Source: DATFVA01 sp963747755
Lineage (GTDB): Bacteria; Bacteroidota; Ignavibacteria; Ignavibacteriales; Ignavibacteriaceae
Assembly (NCBI GenBank): GCA_963747755.1
Contig: CAVVGK010000003.1
Span: 62,001-126,000, forward strand
DNA: 64,000 nucleotides
Reading direction: 5' to 3'
Shown here: one piece after another, positions 1-8,048 of the stretch
Layout: the number at the start of each line of letters is the position of its first letter
Numbering within the stretch: position 1 is the stretch's first letter
Notes under the pieces: generated by a model
What the model saw: the letters and a program-made list of their open reading frames with translations, nothing else
Databases searched by the model: none
Told to the model about the DNA's origin: nothing
Made by a program: the position numbers and the translations under genes

Positions 1-294
1 ATTCAGTTTACCTCTTACGGTGAAACAATGCTGCAGCTTGAAAGTGCTCCGAATATGAGAAGCCGGGTAATGTCCCTTTGGTCCATTGCATTTCTGGGTT
101 CGACCCCTGTCGGCGGATTGATCATCGGCTGGATCGGTGAGCATGCATCGCCAAGGTGGGGATTAACAGTAAGCGGAATGGCTGCCATAACAGCGGGAAT
201 TTATGGATATTTCAAAATAAAAAATTATGTGCTGAAAAGTATGGAGACAGAAATTGCAAAACCCGTTCCGGTTGAAGATACTAAGGGTGTATAG
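1..294 (+). CDS. MFS transporter, C-terminal fragment
   Basis: The reading frame is open from the first base, so the gene starts upstream of the window and only the last 97 codons are seen. The fragment has two hydrophobic helices and the pattern LQ..AP..MRSRVMSLWS...LG..PVGG, which matches the last cytoplasmic loop and helices of the MFS_3/EntS-type exporter family (drug or siderophore efflux). It ends in a charged cytoplasmic tail. The methionine at base 28 lies inside the conserved region and is not the true start. The substrate cannot be told from this fragment. Confidence 0.8.
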   Translation: MQFTSYGETMLQLESAPNMRSRVMSLWSIAFLGSTPVGGLIIGWIGEHASPRWGLTVSGMAAITAGIYGYFKIKNYVLKSMETEIAKPVPVEDTKGV

Positions 295-725
295 ACACGT
301 GGATTGACTTGTTATGCGAACCTAATTTTAGTAAAGTTGTTATAATTAATTTCAAAGCAAATGAAAGAAAGCGTATTCACAACCTTTTCTCAAGTGCTGT
401 AGCAAAGCGGGCAGCATTAAATATTTCCCGGGCGTTTACCCATTTTCAAGAATTTAGCAGATCGCCAGGAGGTAACCATTTTTGTCATACTGTAGAGGAA
501 TTCCACGGCGGAATTTGAGCGATTTTGAAGGGGTAGGGATGTATTTTTTTGAGAGCAAATACGGTACAAATACGGCAACACCGCGAGACTTTAACTAGAT
601 GGGAGCGAGTACGACAGAAATGTCATACTGTTGAAATATTCCACGGGAAATTTCTCGTAACAATGATAAGAATTTACTGAAGAAAGTTAGTAGACAAATT
701 CCAATAACATATTATTGCTATAATT
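295..725. other. 431-bp intergenic stretch with a short degenerate repeat
   Basis: I see no convincing gene here. A 69-codon open frame at 309-518 has no ribosome-binding site and no recognisable domain. The motif GTCATACTGT, followed by a variant of ATTCCACGG, occurs twice (about 484-507 and 622-646). The first copy overlaps a small hairpin: AATTCC at 499-504 pairs with GGAATT at 510-515. It may be debris of a small repeat element or a decayed gene. Confidence 0.4.
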
Positions 726-1397
726 ATGTATAACCTGCCATATTACAAAGAAAAGGATCCTGAAGTTATTAAGGAATTTATCGACAACCACCCGTTTGCC
801 TTTTTAACCGGATGTGACAGTGAGAATAAACCGGCCGCAACTCAGGTTCCTGTTTTTATAGAGGAACACAACGGTAAGAAAGTGCTTAGGGGACATATTA
901 TGAAGAATACTGACCACCATAAGGCGTTTATGCATAACAACAATGTGCTGGCGGTTTTCACAGGTAATCATACTTATGTGAGCGGAACCTGGTACAGCAA
1001 TCCTTATATTGCATCCACCTGGAATTATATGAGTGTGCATATAAAGGGCATTATTCGTTTTTTGGATGATAATGAATTAGAAGAGGTTCTGCGAAAAACG
1101 TCACTTCACTTTGAAAACTACAATGAAAAATCGACAAGCATTTTCGATAATCTCCCTTCCGGATTTAAACAGAAGGTAATGCACGCAATTACAGCTTTTG
1201 AGATAGAGATAACTGAAATGGATAATGTCTTTAAATTAAGTCAGGACAGGGATGCCGAAAGTTTTCATAATATTATAGATAAGCTTAAGCAGCAGGGTGA
1301 AGACGGACAGGTCATAGCATCGGAGATGGAGAAAAGATCAGATCAAATGTTTTCTGTAGATAAGACTAAAAAAGTCCACCAGCCTTCAAAAAAATAA
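726..1397 (+). CDS. PaiB-family FMN-binding protein
   Basis: The 223-residue protein matches the PaiB family (FMN-binding split-barrel, annotated as a negative transcriptional regulator in Bacillus). The family pattern can be followed along its length: YNLPYYKEKDPEVIKEFI at the N-terminus, a central GNHTYVSGTWY, then STWNYMSVHIKG, and an EIEITEMDNVFKLSQDRD stretch that is a hallmark of the family. No signal peptide is present, so it is cytosolic. It stands alone between two intergenic regions. Family membership is clear. The cellular role is inferred only, since most PaiB-like proteins outside Bacillus are uncharacterised flavin-binding proteins. Confidence 0.85.
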   Translation: MYNLPYYKEKDPEVIKEFIDNHPFAFLTGCDSENKPAATQVPVFIEEHNGKKVLRGHIMKNTDHHKAFMHNNNVLAVFTGNHTYVSGTWYSNPYIASTWNYMSVHIKGIIRFLDDNELEEVLRKTSLHFENYNEKSTSIFDNLPSGFKQKVMHAITAFEIEITEMDNVFKLSQDRDAESFHNIIDKLKQQGEDGQVIASEMEKRSDQMFSVDKTKKVHQPSKK

Positions 1398-1410
1398 TAT
1401 AAGATTCTTA

Positions 1411-1837
1411 TTAAGGTGCTGATAATATATTCTGATCGAAGGATGAGACTATATTTGAAGCAGTTGAGTCAAGCTCGGATTCTCTGGCAGTGGATAATAA
1501 CGAAGTGAGGTATTCATAGCTCTCGTATCCTTCACAATCGGACGGGATAAGGAATATTGTTGATATTACGTACCCTAAGTTATCACCTTCTTTATTCCGG
1601 TTCTGGAACATCAATATATTTAATTTTATAATCCTCATTATCTTTAACTAATTCGACGTCATCCAGCTTCAATAATTTCCCTTTCACAAAGTTCGTAAAC
1701 CGCGTTTTAACTTCATCCGGTGTCTTTTGGTTTGTGGTTACCTCTAAAAGAACGCCTGTCTTCTCCTGGGCGTCGACCAGAGTAACCGGAACTAATAATA
1801 TTATTGCCAGTATGTAAAACCTTATTTGATGTTTCAT
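1411..1837 (-). pseudogene. Small secreted protein gene split by a frameshift
   Basis: Reading from 1837, the first frame encodes a signal peptide (hydrophobic core ending VTLVDAQ) and about 60 mature residues, ending in PEPE and a stop at 1592. A second frame, displaced by +1, continues with protein-like sequence (KEGDNLGYVISTIFLIPSD) to a stop at 1411 and has no start of its own. Removing one base near 1590-1597 would give a single protein of about 141 residues. The family is not recognised; it is likely periplasmic or exported. It may be a real disruption or a sequencing error. The sequence alone cannot decide. Confidence 0.55.
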
Positions 1838-1942
1838 TCTGTCACTTTAAAAGTTTGTGTAATAATTGAACCTAAATTTATAACTAAGATTATACTGGTG
1901 TTGTGACTCAGACTGAATATAAACTGCCTTAAAGATTTCTCC

Positions 1943-1973
1943 CCCAAGCCTGACTGCTGCAGTCAGGTTTGGG
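1943..1973 (-). terminator. Strong intergenic hairpin, probable 3' end of the nucleotidase mRNA
   Basis: CCTGACTG at 1949-1956 pairs with CAGTCAGG at 1960-1967 around a 3-base loop. The stem is extended by CCCAA/TTGGG (1943-1947 with 1969-1973) across one mismatch or wobble. It lies 42 bp past the stop of the minus-strand nucleotidase gene. There is no good T run on either side, so it may stabilise the 3' end rather than act as a classical intrinsic terminator. Confidence 0.5.
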
Positions 1974-2014
1974 TTCGAAATGATATACTCTTTTAGACAG
2001 TCTCAAATTACTCT

Positions 2015-4327
2015 TTACTTCGCAAGAATCATTTTTCTTGTATCGTTATGGTTACCTGCCCTTAATGAGTAGATGTAAACCCCGCTTACAAGTTTAGATG
2101 CATCGAAAGTTACCGAGTAGTTTCCCGGTGCGCTTCTTTCATTGACCAGGGAAGCAACTTCGTTCCCGAGTATATCATAGACTTTCAATGTCACGAAACT
2201 TTCTTCCGGTACAGAATATTTGATGGTTGTGCTGGGGTTAAATGGATTAGGATAATTCTGCTCTAATACGTACTTAGAAGGAACAACCATATCAACATTA
2301 TCTTTGACAAAAGGCTGATTAATAATGTTTATATAACCTCCGCCAACCGTTTGCATTACTAAATTATCATAAATGATTTTATCGCCATCCTGTTTATCCC
2401 AGATAACAATTTTGATTAAATCAGCGGAATAGCTGCCGTCAACTGCCGTAACGAGGAAACCATATTTTCCCTTACCATTATCTTTGCCTTCACCTCTAAT
2501 TGTTATTGTGTTGTTATCAACTAAAAGGAATTCCAGTGAATTGCCGGTAAGATTTATTCCTGCGGCAGGGAATTTTATTTTAACTACTCCCCGGGCTGAA
2601 GTCGGGTGATTTATATTATTTATATTCATATTAAAACTGAGTGTACCGGTAATTTCCGGATCCGGAATAAAGGCTCCTGGCTGTAAAGTGATCCACCCTG
2701 CTGATTCAATTTTATTTACGTCCTGGAAGCTGCCCACATTAACTATTCTGCCGATTTCTTTTGGATGAATAAAATTGTATTGTGCAGTCATATATCCTGT
2801 ACAGGCCTCAAACTCCGTGACCCCTGTGAGTATCTCTGGATCAGTATAAGGTATTTGGGTATAATCCAGAATTGCCAGTACAAATTCACTCGCAGTAACT
2901 GAATATACTGCAGCAGGATTAAGAGGCTGACCGTTAACAGAAACTGAAACAACTCTTTCGCCGGCAGGTTTTTCAGCGTCATATTTATATTCCATTCCTG
3001 ATACCTGGATGAAATAATCACTACCGCTTTCAAGCTGACTCAATCCGAACTCCAGTCCCATCCATAATGCTTCTCCCGTCATATTAAAAGTTGCCAGCTG
3101 ATAGCCAAGAGTATTCACTGCATTAAATCCATAGCCGTTAACTCTGAAAACATCAGATAAAGTCAATGCTCCTTCCCACAGAGGCAGGGCGGTTGAGCCG
3201 CAGGCCTGCATCGAAATGTCTGTTCCTGTATAAGAGCGGAAAGCATCCGTTACAAGGTTCCCGATCGGAGTATCGTGAACGCCAAGGGAAAATAGATCAG
3301 CCGGCTCTTCTTCACAGAATGCATCCGCATAACCGAAAAGCTGTGTGAAAAATGGTGTGGTGTAGTAGGATTCAATATCCGCTATCATACCATCCACCAT
3401 TGCCTTAACGGCAGGATCTTCAGGAATGTTTTCATCAAGCGGGATCAGTGAATAATCAAGGAGTGATATATTTCCCCCAGCTTCTACCGCAATTCTCATT
3501 TTACCGACATAGAGATTATTTGATCCTGCCTGTGCGATCCAGGTGGTTCCACCATCAGGATTGGGAACAGCCAGGGGAGCGGCATACTTATAATGGTCGT
3601 GACCGCCAATAATAATATTAATTCCCGGAACATTTGCAGCTACACCCATATCAAACTGAACACCCAGGTGTGATAGAAGAATAACGACATCACAGTTTTC
3701 AACGTTTCGGAGTATATATGCCTCGGCTGCCGCTATGTTTATTATTGCCGTAACGTCATCTTCAATTTCTACAGGCAGCGGCTGTGAGAGAACATTTACT
3801 GCCGGAGTTATTAAACCGAAAATTCCTACCTTGACCGGCCCGATATCCTTTACCGTATAGTCATAGATGTACTGATCGAGATCGGGTACTGCAGAAGCAT
3901 CAATGTTTGCTCCAAGCAAAGGAAATGCGTTGGCAGGATCAGGGAAAACATTTTGTAATGATCCTAGCAGGGCCGCCGGTGTAAGATCGAATTCGTGATT
4001 GCCTACTGCCATTGCATCAAACCCGATCATACTCATCCATGTTAATTCCGGTACCTGGAAATAGGCGTTGAAAAACAAATCCCCGACTGAAATATCTCCG
4101 GCGTGAAGTAAAAGTAAATCCGGATCAAGGGTTCGTTCATAACCAATAAGTGAAGCCTCACGCGCTATTCCTCCCAGCGTCCCTTCGAGGTTCTGATCGC
4201 GTGGACCTATCGGGGCTAAGGTTGAGTGTGAATCATTCACGTGAAGTATCGTGATTGTGTCTGTCTGTGCTGCAGTACTTACAACGAAGCAGATTAAGAA
4301 TAAAAAAAAGTAAAATAATTTTAACAT
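2015..4327 (-). CDS. Secreted 5'-nucleotidase with T9SS tail
   Basis: The 770-residue protein belongs to the UshA/5'-nucleotidase family, which hydrolyses nucleotides or 2',3'-cyclic nucleotides outside the cytoplasm. A signal peptide covers about residues 1-20. The metallophosphatase domain carries all expected metal motifs: D32-x-H34, GD at 77-78, NHE at 110-112, H220, and GGHDH at 241-245. The C-terminal nucleotidase domain contains TPIGNLVTDAFR. The last 85 or so residues form a T9SS sorting domain (LEQNYPNPFNP... ending RKMILAK), so the enzyme is probably exported by T9SS and anchored or released at the surface. The start is supported by GGAGG 9 bases upstream. It is transcribed divergently from the TrmB-type regulator gene. 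A phosphate- or nucleoside-scavenging role is inferred. Confidence 0.9.
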   Translation of the reverse strand: MLKLFYFFLFLICFVVSTAAQTDTITILHVNDSHSTLAPIGPRDQNLEGTLGGIAREASLIGYERTLDPDLLLLHAGDISVGDLFFNAYFQVPELTWMSMIGFDAMAVGNHEFDLTPAALLGSLQNVFPDPANAFPLLGANIDASAVPDLDQYIYDYTVKDIGPVKVGIFGLITPAVNVLSQPLPVEIEDDVTAIINIAAAEAYILRNVENCDVVILLSHLGVQFDMGVAANVPGINIIIGGHDHYKYAAPLAVPNPDGGTTWIAQAGSNNLYVGKMRIAVEAGGNISLLDYSLIPLDENIPEDPAVKAMVDGMIADIESYYTTPFFTQLFGYADAFCEEEPADLFSLGVHDTPIGNLVTDAFRSYTGTDISMQACGSTALPLWEGALTLSDVFRVNGYGFNAVNTLGYQLATFNMTGEALWMGLEFGLSQLESGSDYFIQVSGMEYKYDAEKPAGERVVSVSVNGQPLNPAAVYSVTASEFVLAILDYTQIPYTDPEILTGVTEFEACTGYMTAQYNFIHPKEIGRIVNVGSFQDVNKIESAGWITLQPGAFIPDPEITGTLSFNMNINNINHPTSARGVVKIKFPAAGINLTGNSLEFLLVDNNTITIRGEGKDNGKGKYGFLVTAVDGSYSADLIKIVIWDKQDGDKIIYDNLVMQTVGGGYINIINQPFVKDNVDMVVPSKYVLEQNYPNPFNPSTTIKYSVPEESFVTLKVYDILGNEVASLVNERSAPGNYSVTFDASKLVSGVYIYSLRAGNHNDTRKMILAK

Positions 4328-4550
4328 TGAGTGCCTCCATTAAAGATTGTCTGCCTTTTATTGAAATAAATGATCGTACTCTTTGATATGAAACTATAAC
4401 TTTGACTGAAAGTTGTTGTCAAAAAAATGTCAAAAGAATGTAAGAATAGTGCGATTTGTCCCGATAGCAGCGGAAAACCAAATTGTATCATAATGATAAA
4501 TTTTTCAAGCTGCGCCCTATTGCAAATAATAAAGTATATTCCTAATTTTC

Positions 4551-4575
4551 TGTATCCCTTTATATGGGGGATACA
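4551..4575. promoter_or_regulatory. Perfect inverted repeat, likely operator of the TrmB-type gene
   Basis: TGTATCCC at 4551-4558 is mirrored exactly by GGGATACA at 4568-4575, with a 9-base AT-rich spacer. It sits 33 bp before the start codon of the regulator and in the 281-bp divergent gap to the nucleotidase gene. Position and symmetry suggest a protein-binding site, most simply autoregulation. No T run follows, so a terminator is unlikely. Confidence 0.6.
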
Positions 4576-4608
4576 ATAAAAGGATCAATATAGGCTAAAA
4601 AGAGGATA

Positions 4609-5472
4609 ATGGAACTAATCACCGAACTGCAGCAGATAGGATTAACGAAAAGGGAAGCCGAGGTATATTTGGCGCTCCTTCAGAGAAAAGAGTTCACAGC
4701 ACCTGAATTAGCAAAGATTACTACGATAACAAGAACAAAAATCTATGAAATACTTCAGAGCCTGGTGCATAAAGGTATTATCACTGTAAGCAGCCGGAAT
4801 GGCAATAAGGTGTACCGCAGCATTGATCCCAAATTAGCACTTCAGAATATCATAGTTAATTACGAAGAATCCCTTGAACAGAAGTTGATTGAATTTGAAC
4901 AGAAACAAAAATTGGATGTTGAGCTGAAGAAAAGCGCAGCTGATTCCCTGCAGAAGGAATTAGTTTCACTACATGAAGAGAGTGCGGACAGCCTTGAACC
5001 ATTTGACTACATAGAAATGCTTACGGATATAAGACAGATAGGGGAGAGGTGGGTTACTATTCAGCAAAACACAAAAAAAGAATTACTTGTATTCACTAAA
5101 CCACCATATACTACTCCTGCACTTGAAGATAACATTGAGCAGGAAAAGGAAATTTTCCGGAAACAAAATATTACTATTAAGGGGCTTTATGAATACGGAG
5201 GACTTCCCCAGGAAGAGCTAGACAGTCTGGTGAGATCGGTTGAAATCTACCGGGAAATAGGAGAAGAAGCCAGGCTTATAGAAAAGCTTCCGATGAAACT
5301 TGTAATCAGCGATGAAACACTAGTAATGTTTGCCCTGAATGACAGAATTTCTTTAAAGCCGAACATAACCAGCATGTATGTAGATCATCCCGGTTATGCA
5401 GCCGCATTAAAGAAAATGTTTGAAAGTTACTGGACAGACGGTATTAGTGTGGAATCATTCAGAAAACAATAA
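4609..5472 (+). CDS. TrmB-family transcriptional regulator
   Basis: The 287-residue protein starts with the TrmB winged-helix domain (about residues 1-75; LTKREAEVYLALL, then TKIYEILQSLVHKGII and a wing ending GNKVYRSIDP). A coiled-coil-like helix follows at about 80-115, then a C-terminal effector or dimerisation domain to the end. TrmB proteins typically sense sugars or other metabolites and act as repressors or activators. They are common in Archaea and less so in bacteria. AGAGGA just upstream supports the start. A perfect 25-bp inverted repeat lies 33 bp upstream. Its targets are unknown. The Ycf48-like gene follows after 45 bp on the same strand and could be co-transcribed. Confidence 0.85.
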   Translation: MELITELQQIGLTKREAEVYLALLQRKEFTAPELAKITTITRTKIYEILQSLVHKGIITVSSRNGNKVYRSIDPKLALQNIIVNYEESLEQKLIEFEQKQKLDVELKKSAADSLQKELVSLHEESADSLEPFDYIEMLTDIRQIGERWVTIQQNTKKELLVFTKPPYTTPALEDNIEQEKEIFRKQNITIKGLYEYGGLPQEELDSLVRSVEIYREIGEEARLIEKLPMKLVISDETLVMFALNDRISLKPNITSMYVDHPGYAAALKKMFESYWTDGISVESFRKQ

Positions 5473-5517
5473 ATAAAACATTCATTTATTTCACACAATC
5501 TAAACTAAAGGATATAT

Positions 5518-7917
5518 ATGGTTTACAAACTACTGCGATCTGCGGCTTTATTACTCGCTTATATGATTATAAGCTTAGGCACCGCTGATGCACAATGGTA
5601 CTGGCAGAACCCGCTGCCGCAGGGAAATACTCTTTTTAGTGTATCTTTCTCTGATGCAGATAATGGTCTTGCTGTTGGGGATAATGGTGCGATTATTAGA
5701 ACAACCGATGGCGGAGCTGCATGGGTGAGTCAGCAGTCGGGTTTAACAATTAACCTTAACGGTATTTCATTAGTTGATGGAAATGTAGGAACGGCAGTCG
5801 GACAAAACGGTAAAATCGTGAGAACGACAAACGGCGGCACAACCTGGCTTCCGCAGGAATCAGGAACTACTTTTCAGCTTCGTGCAGTTTCTTTTTCCGA
5901 TGCAGATCATGGTACAATTGCGGCGGATAACGGTGCTATACTTAGAACTACTGACGGAGGAGCGAACTGGACGCCGCAGGTGAGCGGGTCTACAGATGAT
6001 CTGTGGGGCGTTGACTTTACAGATAATAATAACGGTACGATTGTAGGCAGCAACGGTACTATCTTAAGAACTACTGACGGCGGTGCTAACTGGATACCAC
6101 AGATCAGCGGTGTAACTAGTCTACTTCATGACGTCTGTTTTACTGATGTTAATACGGGAACAGCAGCAGGTCAGGAAGGTGTAATTCTGAGAACAACGGA
6201 TGGCGGTACCACCTGGACCCCTCAGGATGCCGGGTTAAACCCATGGGATTATGTTTATTCGGTTTCTTTCTTTGATGCAGACCACGGTACAGCTGTTGTT
6301 TCAGGCGCTGTGATAATATCTACTACCGATGGCGGTGTTAACTGGACTCCAAATAGCATAGGTACCTGGAATGATCTTAATTATGCTTCTATGACGTCTG
6401 CCAGCAGTGCTGTGGTAGTCGGTTTCAGCGGTATGATTTACAAAACCACAAATAATGGTACAAGCTGGGAGAATGAGCTTCAGGGAGTATCAGATCAGGC
6501 AATGACTTCAATTGCTTTCGCCGATGATCTGCACGGGATAGCAGTAGGTACAGGCGGCGTGGTTTTGACAACCACGAACGGAGGAATGAACTGGGTAAGC
6601 CGGACAAGCGGAGTAACTGATGAACTTTACGGAATTTCTTACAAAGAAGTCAATACTGCGGTTGCTGTCGGAATGAATGGTATTATAATAAGAAGCACTG
6701 ACGGTGGTTTAACCTGGAATAACCAGGTAAGCGGCACTACCGAAAACCTTAACAGCGTATCATTCGGTGATTTGAATAATGGTAATGCAGCCGGACAGTC
6801 GGGTGTTATATTAAGAACGACCGACGGAGGTGCAACCTGGACTCCGCAGAACAGCGGAACAAGTGCTGCACTCTGGGGAATTGCGCTATCAGATGCTGAC
6901 CATGGTACTGCGGTTGGAAATACAGGAACTGTACTCACTACATCGGACGGCGGAGCAACATGGACACCACAGACTTCAGGAACCAACGGTTCACTTTACG
7001 GAGTTACCTTTATCGATGTTAATACAGGTTATGCTGTAGGCTCCACACCTTATCCTGTGGTAGTAGGTCTGGTAATCAAAACCACTGACGGTGGTGCAAG
7101 CTGGGTTCAGCAGAACAGTAATACTATTATGTTTCTGAACAGTGTTTCATTCTCAGATGCCAACAATGGTATTACAGGCGGACTGAACGGAGTACTTATG
7201 CATACAACAGACGGCGGAGCAACCTGGGAGCCGGATGAAAGCAATACGGGCGCGATGATAAGAGGAATGTATCTTACTGATGCTAATACAGGTTATGCAG
7301 TCGGAGAGAACGGTATGATTCTAAAAATGGGAGACACTGTTCCTGTTGAAATGGTTTCTTTTACTGGAAAAGTGTATGGGACAGGTATTCAGCTTAACTG
7401 GAGTACTGCAACCGAAACAAACAACAGCGGCTTCAGCGTTGAGCGTTTGTCGAACGGCCAATGGCAGGCGCTGGGTTTTATAGGAGGCGCTGGCAGCACC
7501 ACTTCACCCAGATCATACTCTTTCACTGATACCAACCCGTTATCAGGCAAAAATTTATACAGGCTGAAACAGGTTGATTTTAACGGCACTACAGAATACA
7601 GCAGCATCATAGAAGTTGATAATAATACTTCTCCATTGAATTATACTTTATCTCAGAATTTTCCTAACCCCTTTAATCCGGTTACGACAATCAATTTCGC
7701 ATTACCCTTTGATAGTCATGTGAAGGTTTCTATTTACAATGCGCTGGGTGAATCAGTGGAGGTTCTGTTCAGCGGGATGAAGACAGCAGGATCATATTCT
7801 CTCCGGTGGAATGCACTTAATTATCCTTCAGGACTTTATTTCTATAAAATTGAAGCCGCTTCAGCCGATGGATTACATAATTTTTCATCTGTGAAAAAAA
7901 TGATCTTAATGAAGTGA
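5518..7917 (+). CDS. Ycf48-like beta-propeller repeat protein with T9SS tail
   Basis: The 799-residue protein has a signal peptide (about 1-25, ending ADAQ). At least 13 repeats of the type G.AVG..G.I..TTDGG..W follow up to about residue 605. This is the Ycf48/BNR-like pattern that folds as beta-propeller blades, here enough for two propellers. A fibronectin-like linker (about 610-700) precedes a T9SS sorting domain (LSQNFPNPFNP... ending KKMILMK). Such proteins are surface-exposed or released. Their function is mostly unknown, with adhesion or binding often proposed. The repeats are similar at DNA level, so the copy number may vary. The gene is followed by a strong terminator. No catalytic Asp-box set typical of sialidases is evident. 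Confidence 0.85.
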   Translation: MVYKLLRSAALLLAYMIISLGTADAQWYWQNPLPQGNTLFSVSFSDADNGLAVGDNGAIIRTTDGGAAWVSQQSGLTINLNGISLVDGNVGTAVGQNGKIVRTTNGGTTWLPQESGTTFQLRAVSFSDADHGTIAADNGAILRTTDGGANWTPQVSGSTDDLWGVDFTDNNNGTIVGSNGTILRTTDGGANWIPQISGVTSLLHDVCFTDVNTGTAAGQEGVILRTTDGGTTWTPQDAGLNPWDYVYSVSFFDADHGTAVVSGAVIISTTDGGVNWTPNSIGTWNDLNYASMTSASSAVVVGFSGMIYKTTNNGTSWENELQGVSDQAMTSIAFADDLHGIAVGTGGVVLTTTNGGMNWVSRTSGVTDELYGISYKEVNTAVAVGMNGIIIRSTDGGLTWNNQVSGTTENLNSVSFGDLNNGNAAGQSGVILRTTDGGATWTPQNSGTSAALWGIALSDADHGTAVGNTGTVLTTSDGGATWTPQTSGTNGSLYGVTFIDVNTGYAVGSTPYPVVVGLVIKTTDGGASWVQQNSNTIMFLNSVSFSDANNGITGGLNGVLMHTTDGGATWEPDESNTGAMIRGMYLTDANTGYAVGENGMILKMGDTVPVEMVSFTGKVYGTGIQLNWSTATETNNSGFSVERLSNGQWQALGFIGGAGSTTSPRSYSFTDTNPLSGKNLYRLKQVDFNGTTEYSSIIEVDNNTSPLNYTLSQNFPNPFNPVTTINFALPFDSHVKVSIYNALGESVEVLFSGMKTAGSYSLRWNALNYPSGLYFYKIEAASADGLHNFSSVKKMILMK

Positions 7918-7946
7918 TTTTAAGTCGGAGTCAGTGATAATAAAAG

Positions 7947-7975
7947 AGGCTGTCCTAAAAGGGCAGCCTTTTTTT
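7947..7975 (+). terminator. Intrinsic terminator after the Ycf48-like gene
   Basis: A nine-pair stem (AGGCTGTCC at 7947-7955 with GGGCAGCCT at 7961-7969, one G-T pair) closes a 5-base loop and is followed directly by a run of seven T. This is a textbook Rho-independent terminator for the plus strand. Confidence 0.9.
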
Positions 7976-8048
7976 ATGACTTCCGGACAGGAGAGGAGGC
8001 ATTAATTCACAAACCCGTCCGGTTTACATGTATGAAGCGAACAGTTCA

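Noticed and set aside
309..518. 69-codon plus-strand open frame after the MFS gene
   Set aside because: No ribosome-binding site and no domain. It covers part of a short nucleotide repeat, so it is probably not a gene.
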